DNA of 9,911 bases, taken from contig DMCH01000026.1 in the NCBI GenBank assembly GCA_003446775.1, forward strand, positions 10,904-20,814. The letters run 5' to 3'. The position numbers were made by a program, and so were the translations under genes. The notes below the pieces were generated by a model, which was not told where the DNA came from, did no database searches, and saw nothing but the letters and a program-made list of their open reading frames with translations. Shown piece after piece: positions 5,600 through 9,911 of the stretch. Source of the DNA: Chloroflexota bacterium. GTDB lineage: Bacteria; Chloroflexota; Dormibacteria; Dormibacterales; Dormibacteraceae. Within the stretch, counting starts at the first letter, position 1, and each line of letters opens with the position of its first letter.

Positions 5600-6759
5600 T
5601 CTCAAGGTTCCTGCTGGGCGTCGGGCTGATCGGGCTGATGCTGGTCGCCAGCTTCGGCACCTACACGTACCTGGCCGGGCGCCAGTCGAAGGTGGCGGTC
5701 GTGGCCCAGAAGCCGACCGCCGCGTCGCCGCGCCCAAATGCATTCACCTTGCCGGGCACCCTTTACCTTTCCCAGTCCGGCGCGATCTACAGTCTCAGCT
5801 TCGGGCGGTTTCACCAGCTCACAGCCCAGGATGGCTGGACCCAGCCTTCGCTGTTCCCAAATAACAGCAACCTGCTGGCCGTCCACCGGCTGTACGACCA
5901 CTCGGACGTGTTCGTCCTCAGCCGCTTCGGCCAGCCCGTTGCACAATGGACCAGCAATAACGCGTCGGGGCCCGACACCGGCGCCCGGCATTGGTCGTTC
6001 TATCCACGCCTGAGCCCAGACCAGGGCACACTCTGGATGAGCTACGACGAGCCAAAAGTCGGATATGACGTGCCCCTCTCGATCTGGGCCGTGCCGGCCG
6101 GCAACTCGATCCGCCAGGGCAAGCTGTGGACCAACTCCATCGACTACACGGGTGGGGATGTCGAACCGATCCCGCTGCGCACCGGTGGGGTCATGTATAC
6201 GAAGTACAGCCGCGATGACAACGCCAACCTGACCGGCCAGCTCTGGCTCGCCATGCGGCCTGCCCGTCCCGCGAACGGGCTGACATTGACTACAGATGGC
6301 GCAGAGGGCCAGCCACTCACCTCCACCGACGAGGACTGCGCCCAGCCATCGATCTCACCAGACGGTGGCCAGGTCGCGATGATCTGCACTTACCAGAAGC
6401 AGATTTCATACCTGGTACTCGCGTCGTGGAACGGCTCGAGCCTCGGACCTCGCCGAGTCGTGATTACCGACCAGCTGGTCGCCCAGCCCACGTGGGCGCC
6501 CGACGGCTCCGGGATCGCGTACCTAGCGCCTGGCGCAGGCGCGTCCGACTTCCAGCTGTGGTTCCTCCCCAAGGCGCGGTACAACCCGCCCCCGCCGAGC
6601 CCGATCCCGGTTCCGACGCCGACCCCCGGCGGGCCATACCATGGGCCCGCGTCCAGCCCGACCCCCGCCCCGCCCGTGGTCGTGCCGCTGGTCAAGCCGA
6701 TTCAGATGACCACGGACGCCGGATTCGACGCCACGTCGCCGTTGGCGTGGGCCGGCTAG
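5596..6759 (+). CDS. Membrane-anchored PD40/TolB-like beta-propeller protein
   Basis: 387 residues from ATG 5596, whose ATGA overlaps the LCP stop codon. An N-terminal membrane anchor (about 3-27) with no cleavage site seen is followed by an extracytoplasmic domain with repeated propeller blades. These are marked by QPSLFPNNSNLLA (about 83), YPRLSPDQGTLWM (136), QPSISPDGGQVAM (250) and QPTWAPDGSGIAY (297), the P-x-x-S-P-D-G pattern of PD40/TolB repeats. A Pro-rich stretch (about 330-365, with PTPTPGG and SPTPAPP) interrupts the fold before a final strand ending in SPLAWAG, which could close the propeller. Such domains usually bind protein or glycan partners and have no known catalysis. Coupling to the LCP gene suggests a partner or accessory of the ligase at the outer membrane face or cell wall. 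An upstream in-frame ATG at 5512 would overlap the LCP gene by 88 bases and lacks the anchor at its start, so it is rejected. Confidence 0.8.
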   Translation: MISRFLLGVGLIGLMLVASFGTYTYLAGRQSKVAVVAQKPTAASPRPNAFTLPGTLYLSQSGAIYSLSFGRFHQLTAQDGWTQPSLFPNNSNLLAVHRLYDHSDVFVLSRFGQPVAQWTSNNASGPDTGARHWSFYPRLSPDQGTLWMSYDEPKVGYDVPLSIWAVPAGNSIRQGKLWTNSIDYTGGDVEPIPLRTGGVMYTKYSRDDNANLTGQLWLAMRPARPANGLTLTTDGAEGQPLTSTDEDCAQPSISPDGGQVAMICTYQKQISYLVLASWNGSSLGPRRVVITDQLVAQPTWAPDGSGIAYLAPGAGASDFQLWFLPKARYNPPPPSPIPVPTPTPGGPYHGPASSPTPAPPVVVPLVKPIQMTTDAGFDATSPLAWAG

Positions 6760-6771
6760 GCCAGGCGGAGG

Positions 6772-7509
6772 TCAGGCGCAGGCGGGATTCGGCTGCGTGC
6801 TCGTGACCAGGACGGGCTCGGCGTTGGCCGCGAGGGCCTCGGCCGGCGTGATGTACCGCTCCGAGATCATCGCCGCCAGCACCTCGCTGCGTCGCTGTTC
6901 AGCGGCTTCGGGATCGACCGTGGGGTCATACAGCGACGGCGCCTGGGTCACCCCGGCCAGGAGCGCGTACTGGCCGAGGGTGAGGCTTGGCAGCGGCGCC
7001 TGGAAGTACGCGCAGGCGGCGGCGCTCACCCCGCGACGACCCAGGCCCGTGGTGATCTCGCTCAGGTAGTCGGCCATGATCTCCTGCTTGGTCAGGACAC
7101 CTTCGACCTTCAGCGCCAGGATTGCGTCGACCATCTTGTTGTAGCCCCGGTCCGAGCCGCTGAGGTACATGTCCTTGACGAGCTGCTCGGTGATCGTGGA
7201 TCCGCCCTGGCACAGGCAGCGATTGGACGCGTCATAAGTAAGGGCGCGCGCGAGGCCGATCGTGTCGATCCCGTGGTGCGTGTAGAACCGCTCGTCCTCG
7301 GTCGCGACGACCGCCTTCGCGAGCAGGGAAGGAACGTCGCCAGGGCCTAGCAGGACAACCCCGTAGTGCTCGGTGAAGTCAACGACCCGAGCCCGGACGT
7401 CGCTTGCGGAAGGGGTTGAAATCCACAGGGTCGCCACACTGGGGGCGAGCACGACGGCGAAGACGAGCAGCGCGATGACAAGTCGCCGCGCCGCCACCGG
7501 CGCCATCAT
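6772..7509 (-). CDS. Monofunctional GT51 peptidoglycan glycosyltransferase (MtgA-like), altered motifs
   Basis: 245 residues, the size of monofunctional glycosyltransferases, with no transpeptidase domain. A signal anchor (about 8-30) precedes the GT51 domain. Motif 1 is intact, ATEDERFYTHHG (69-80), with catalytic Glu71. Motif 2 reads GGSTITEQ (102-109) instead of GxSTITQQ. Motif 3, normally R-K-x-x-E, reads N124-K-M-V-D128, so the second catalytic Glu appears as Asp. Motif 4 is KQEIMADYLS (141-150), with Ser for the usual Asn. The YFQAPLPSLTLGQYALLAG region (168-186) and motif 5 RRSEVLAAM (206-214) are standard. The family polymerises lipid II into glycan strands outside the membrane. Two cysteines flank Leu99 (C98, C100) next to motif 2. 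The gene converges on the propeller gene with only 12 bases between stops, and is divergent from the response regulator gene. ATG 7509 is followed by a second ATG; either could serve. Confidence 0.88.
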   Translation of the reverse strand: MMAPVAARRLVIALLVFAVVLAPSVATLWISTPSASDVRARVVDFTEHYGVVLLGPGDVPSLLAKAVVATEDERFYTHHGIDTIGLARALTYDASNRCLCQGGSTITEQLVKDMYLSGSDRGYNKMVDAILALKVEGVLTKQEIMADYLSEITTGLGRRGVSAAACAYFQAPLPSLTLGQYALLAGVTQAPSLYDPTVDPEAAEQRRSEVLAAMISERYITPAEALAANAEPVLVTSTQPNPACA

Positions 7510-7560
7510 GCCGTGGGCCCCACTCTGTGCTGAACGGCGGTTCCCGAGCGCCCGTTACGG

Positions 7561-7576
7561 CTGAGCCCACGCTCAG
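7561..7576. promoter_or_regulatory. Dyad CTGAGC-ccac-GCTCAG in divergent promoter region
   Basis: A perfect 6-base-pair inverted repeat with a four-base spacer lies near the middle of the 104-base gap between the GT51 gene (minus) and the response regulator gene (plus). Dyads in such positions are often operators, and autoregulation by the neighbouring response regulator is plausible, although OmpR-type proteins more often use direct repeats. A -10-like GAGAAT (7592-7597) lies 16 bases before the regulator ATG. A smaller dyad, GAAC-ggcg-GTTC, is at 7532-7543. Confidence 0.4.
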
Positions 7577-7613
7577 ACGTGCGTTCCGTGGGAGAATGCC
7601 GTCGGGTTAAGCG

Positions 7614-8297
7614 ATGACTATCCGATGGAAGGTCGCGCTCGTGGAGGATGACCGCCGGCTGGCCCGGGCGGTCTCGGCGGGCCTCGGCGAGGAGGGCTAC
7701 ACGGTGCGTTCGGTCGACTCGGCCGACCGCGGTTTGCAGCTCGTCCGCCAGTGGAATCCGGATGTCGTCCTCCTCGACCTGATGCTGCCCGACAACGACG
7801 GCCCGGAACTCTTCCAGGCCTTCCGAGCGGAAACCGATGCCGCCCTGGTCGGGATCAGCGCCAAATCATCGGTGAGCGACCGGATCGCCGGCTTGAAGAT
7901 GGGCGCCGACGATTATGTCGCGAAGCCTTTCGCGCTCGAAGAGCTGATGGCCCGCGTGGAGGCGGTCATCCGCCGGCACCGAGGCAACGGTGACTCGCGC
8001 CTAGCGGTCGGCGACGTCTCCCTCGACCTGAGCGAGGGCACGGCCGAGCGAGGGAGCCGAGCGCTGGGCTTGACGGGCATCGAGTTCCGGATCCTCGCCG
8101 CGCTCATGCGCAACCGCGGCCGCCTCGTGACCTACGCCCAGCTGGCCGAAGCGGTCTGGGCGCAGGATGCCGGCCCCGAATCGAACTCGCTCGAGGTGCA
8201 CGTGTCACGCATTCGCCAGAAGCTGGAGGCGGGGGGCGAGCGGCGACTGGTCCACACCGTTCGTGGCATCGGTTACAGGTTCAATCCGGAGGGATGA
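7614..8297 (+). CDS. OmpR/PhoB-family response regulator
   Basis: 227 residues. The receiver domain (about 5-120) has the acidic pocket E11-D12-D13, the phosphoacceptor Asp55 in VVLLDLMLPD, the switch residue Ser82 in GISAKSS and the conserved Lys104 in DYVAKPF. The C-terminal winged-helix domain (about 130-225) carries LGLTGIEFRILAALMRNRGR, the recognition-helix segment SNSLEVHVSRIRQKLE and the closing hairpin VHTVRGIGYRF. All key residues are intact, so it should be a functional DNA-binding regulator activated by phosphorylation, presumably by the kinase encoded two genes downstream. The start ATG 7614 has no convincing ribosome-binding site; GGGAGA (7590-7595) is 18 bases away, and a -10-like box lies there instead, suggesting a leader of about ten bases. 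The next gene begins one base after the stop codon. The targets are unknown; the divergent GT51 gene is an obvious candidate. Confidence 0.95.
   Translation: MTIRWKVALVEDDRRLARAVSAGLGEEGYTVRSVDSADRGLQLVRQWNPDVVLLDLMLPDNDGPELFQAFRAETDAALVGISAKSSVSDRIAGLKMGADDYVAKPFALEELMARVEAVIRRHRGNGDSRLAVGDVSLDLSEGTAERGSRALGLTGIEFRILAALMRNRGRLVTYAQLAEAVWAQDAGPESNSLEVHVSRIRQKLEAGGERRLVHTVRGIGYRFNPEG
8288..8293 (+). promoter_or_regulatory. Ribosome-binding site GGAGGG for small exported protein
   Basis: GGAGGG ends five bases before ATG 8299 and lies inside the last codons of the response regulator gene. It is one of the few clear Shine-Dalgarno sequences in the window. It decides the start at 8299, just before a signal peptide, over the longer in-frame start at 8167. 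Confidence 0.75.
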
Positions 8298-8298
8298 A

Positions 8299-8685
8299 AT
8301 GAGGCTCACCAGGATCCTGCCCGCGGCGGCCGTGATCGCCGCGGCGTTTTCGTTTGCGGGCGCGGCGCCGGCCTCGGCGATGGTGCTGTGGTGCGAGTCC
8401 GATCCGCCCATCGAGGTGATCACACCCGGGGGCGTGATCCTCACGGTGAACAACATGATTTACGTGCCTATATATGACAGGCACCTCGCCAGGCACTTCC
8501 CCGTTTCCGCGACGGCCGTGGCCGACGGCCACGGCGGGACGCTCATCACGGTTCACGTCCAGGTCGCGTGGGGGGTGTCGTTGGCGCACATCGTCTCCTC
8601 AGAGAACCGCTACCAGGTCGCATCCCCAGGTGACGGGACCGGAGGGATGGTCGTGACCACCTATCTCGATGTGCCCATAACCTGA
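8299..8685 (+). CDS. Small exported protein of unknown function inside two-component operon
   Basis: 128 residues; I do not recognise a family. The N-terminus MRLTRILPAAAVIAAAFSFA is a classic Sec signal peptide, with predicted cleavage after APASA at residue 27. The mature part of about 101 residues begins MVLWCESDPP and has a single Cys (32). It looks beta-rich, with alternating hydrophobic stretches such as VILTVNNMIYVPIY (46-59), GTLITVHVQVAWGV (80-93) and GMVVTTYLDVPIT (116-128). That suggests a compact beta-sandwich-like domain. No lipobox, membrane anchor, enzyme motif or metal-binding cluster is visible. It starts one base after the regulator stop and ends where the kinase frame is already open, so it is co-expressed with both. 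An accessory sensor protein, a kinase ligand or a regulated secreted product are all possible. Two mRNA hairpins are encoded within it (8464-8484 and 8515-8535). Confidence 0.8.
   Translation: MRLTRILPAAAVIAAAFSFAGAAPASAMVLWCESDPPIEVITPGGVILTVNNMIYVPIYDRHLARHFPVSATAVADGHGGTLITVHVQVAWGVSLAHIVSSENRYQVASPGDGTGGMVVTTYLDVPIT
8515..8535 (+). other. Strong hairpin inside small exported protein gene
   Basis: GCCGTGGCC (8515-8523) and GGCCACGGC (8527-8535) form a perfect nine-pair GC-rich stem with the loop GAC, within codons for VADGHGG. Upstream, GTGCCT (8464-8469) and AGGCAC (8479-8484) form a weaker six-pair stem enclosing TATATAT. No T-run follows either, so they are not terminators. They could lower translation or stabilise an mRNA end between regulator and kinase, or be a by-product of GC-rich codon use. 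Confidence 0.4.
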
Positions 8686-8735
8686 AGACGAGCGTCGCCC
8701 GAGGCTTCGGAACGCTGAGCCCACCGCTGCGGGCG

Positions 8736-9911
8736 GTGATCGTGGGCGTACCGGCGCTCGGCATCGTGCTCGCCGCGGTCGCTGCGCGCGGAGGCATCAC
8801 CACGGCCGAGCCCTGGCGCTGGGTGCTCGTCCCCGTGTGCCTGGCCGCGATCATCGTGAGCGAGAAATACCCGGTCAAGATCGGGCCGGAGCAGAAGGTC
8901 AACCTGGCCACTCTTCCCGTCCTGGTCGCGGCTTTGCTGCTGCCGTCGGCCATTGGTCCCGCCACCGCCGCGGCGGGAGTCGTGGCCGGCAACCTGATCG
9001 TGGGGCGCCGCTGGCGGGAGGCTGCCTTCAACGCCGGCAACGTGCTCGTCGCGAGCTCACTGGCGGCGTCGATCGGCCCCGTCGGGAACGACACCAACCC
9101 AAGCGTGGATGCGCGCGCCGCGCTGGCCGGGCTCGTCTTTGCAATCGTCAACCTCGTGCTGGCCGTGCTGCCGGCATCGCTGCACACCGGCCGCCCATAC
9201 CTGGTCTTGTTGCGACAGGCCGCGGAAGCGTCGTGGACCGCATCGCTGTCACTGGCGGCCTGTGCGGTGAGCGTGGCTTTGCTCGCCGTCGAGGCGCCGG
9301 TGGCGGCGGCGCTGCCGCTGGTCGTGCTGCCGCTCATCTTTCGGATGAACCTCGCCATCCAGGCTCAGGGCAAGACCAACGAACAGCTCGCCGGTGTGCT
9401 GGCCGCCCAGCGCCGGTTCCTCACCGACGTCTCCCACCAGGTGGCGACGCCGCTGGCGACGATCATGACCAACCTGTCGATCCTCCGGCGGGCCCAGCCG
9501 GCGTCAGGTCCTACTGAGGACGCGATCGCCGACAGCGTGGCGGAAGCGGAGCGCATGAAGAGGATGCTCGCGCGCCTGCGCGCGCTTGCTCATGCCGACG
9601 AAGACGTCCCTCTGCGTCGCGAGCTGGTCGACCTGGCCGAGCTCACCGCCGACGTCGTGCACGCATACGCGGCGCAGGCCGGCACGTCCGGCGTCGGTTT
9701 CGTGACCGAGCTCCGCACGCCGGCGCGCATCAGCGCCGACAAGGACCTGCTGCGCGAGGCGGTCGCCAACCTGGTCGACAACGCCGTGCGCGTGACACCG
9801 CGCGGTGAGGCGGTGACGCTGCGCGTGGCCAACGGGAGCGCGGGCCCGTACATCGACGTCGTCGACCACGGGCCGGGCATTGACGAGGACCGGCTCAAGA
9901 ATCTTTTCGAT
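8736..9911 (+). CDS. Membrane sensor histidine kinase (partial, 3' end beyond right edge)
   Basis: The frame stays open to the right edge, giving 392 residues from GTG 8736. The N-terminal 205 residues hold about six hydrophobic segments, with VSEKYPVKIGPEQKVNLATL (41-60) between the second and third, a membrane sensor region of a type shared by several signalling proteins but without a name I can assign. There is no HAMP domain. The HisKA H-box is FLTDVSHQVATPLATI (228-243) with phosphoacceptor His234. The N-box is EAVANLVDNAVRVTPRG (341-357) and the G1 box VVDHGPGIDEDRLKNLFD (375-392), where the window ends; G2 lies beyond. The residue after His is Gln rather than the usual Glu/Asp, and the Arg at +3 is Ala. 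The start is uncertain: the frame is open from 8634, and CTG 8682 overlaps the previous stop as CTGA and would add a basic N-terminus (LKTSVARGFGTLSPPLRA), but GTG 8736 is the first ordinary start. It presumably phosphorylates the regulator encoded at 7614. Confidence 0.9.
   Translation, partial: MIVGVPALGIVLAAVAARGGITTAEPWRWVLVPVCLAAIIVSEKYPVKIGPEQKVNLATLPVLVAALLLPSAIGPATAAAGVVAGNLIVGRRWREAAFNAGNVLVASSLAASIGPVGNDTNPSVDARAALAGLVFAIVNLVLAVLPASLHTGRPYLVLLRQAAEASWTASLSLAACAVSVALLAVEAPVAAALPLVVLPLIFRMNLAIQAQGKTNEQLAGVLAAQRRFLTDVSHQVATPLATIMTNLSILRRAQPASGPTEDAIADSVAEAERMKRMLARLRALAHADEDVPLRRELVDLAELTADVVHAYAAQAGTSGVGFVTELRTPARISADKDLLREAVANLVDNAVRVTPRGEAVTLRVANGSAGPYIDVVDHGPGIDEDRLKNLFD

Noticed and set aside
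8167..8298. ATG 8167 as start of the small exported protein
   Set aside because: It would overlap the response regulator by 131 bases and bury the signal peptide; ATG 8299 has a strong ribosome-binding site.
8546..9358. 270-codon minus-strand ORF, one of the longest in the right part
   Set aside because: It is antisense to the kinase membrane region, whose frame continues into intact H, N and G1 boxes; the antisense product is Ala/Ser/Thr/Arg-rich without recognisable domains.
8837..9517. 226-codon plus-strand ORF in another frame of the kinase gene
   Set aside because: Its product is Arg/Gly/Ala-rich shadow translation; the true frame gives membrane helices and kinase motifs.

Overview
The window is dense, high-GC bacterial chromosome with about nine complete genes and one partial gene at each edge. 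Non-Shine-Dalgarno starts, GTG initiators, -10-like boxes placed just before start codons, Pro/Ser/Thr-rich linkers in exported proteins, and the gene families present suggest an actinobacterium or a deep-branching soil lineage such as Chloroflexota/Dormibacterota. No rRNA or marker gene is present, so this is inference. No tRNA, CRISPR array, insertion sequence, phage gene or gene-free stretch over 300 bases was seen.

Left part (1-4499): a HEAT-repeat protein gene runs leftwards off the edge. It is divergent from a four-gene rightward cluster: universal stress protein, DUF1003 membrane protein, a soluble PRC-barrel/MgtE_N/CBS protein, and a divergent NRAMP-family transporter. The third protein carries the Mg2+-sensing cytosolic half of MgtE without its channel. 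The transporter has lost two of the three classic NRAMP metal ligands, including the selectivity methionine. Together they read as a candidate divalent-cation (possibly Mg2+) uptake-and-sensing module. The divergent intergenic region holds two adjacent strong palindromes.

Middle part (4500-7509): a cell-envelope block. A LytR-CpsA-Psr (LCP) ligase gene overlaps by four bases with a membrane-anchored PD40/TolB-like beta-propeller gene. A monofunctional GT51 peptidoglycan glycosyltransferase gene converges on them from the minus strand. The GT51 enzyme has several substitutions in otherwise conserved motifs, including Asp in place of the second catalytic Glu.

Right part (7510-9911): a two-component operon on the plus strand, divergent from the GT51 gene. 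It encodes an OmpR-type response regulator, an unrecognised small exported protein, and a multi-pass histidine kinase running off the right edge. The small secreted protein between regulator and kinase is the least explained gene here and a candidate accessory factor or ligand for the kinase.

The most useful leads are the MgtE_N/NRAMP pairing with altered metal site, the regulator/exported protein/kinase arrangement, the palindrome pair at 452-502, and the altered GT51 active site.
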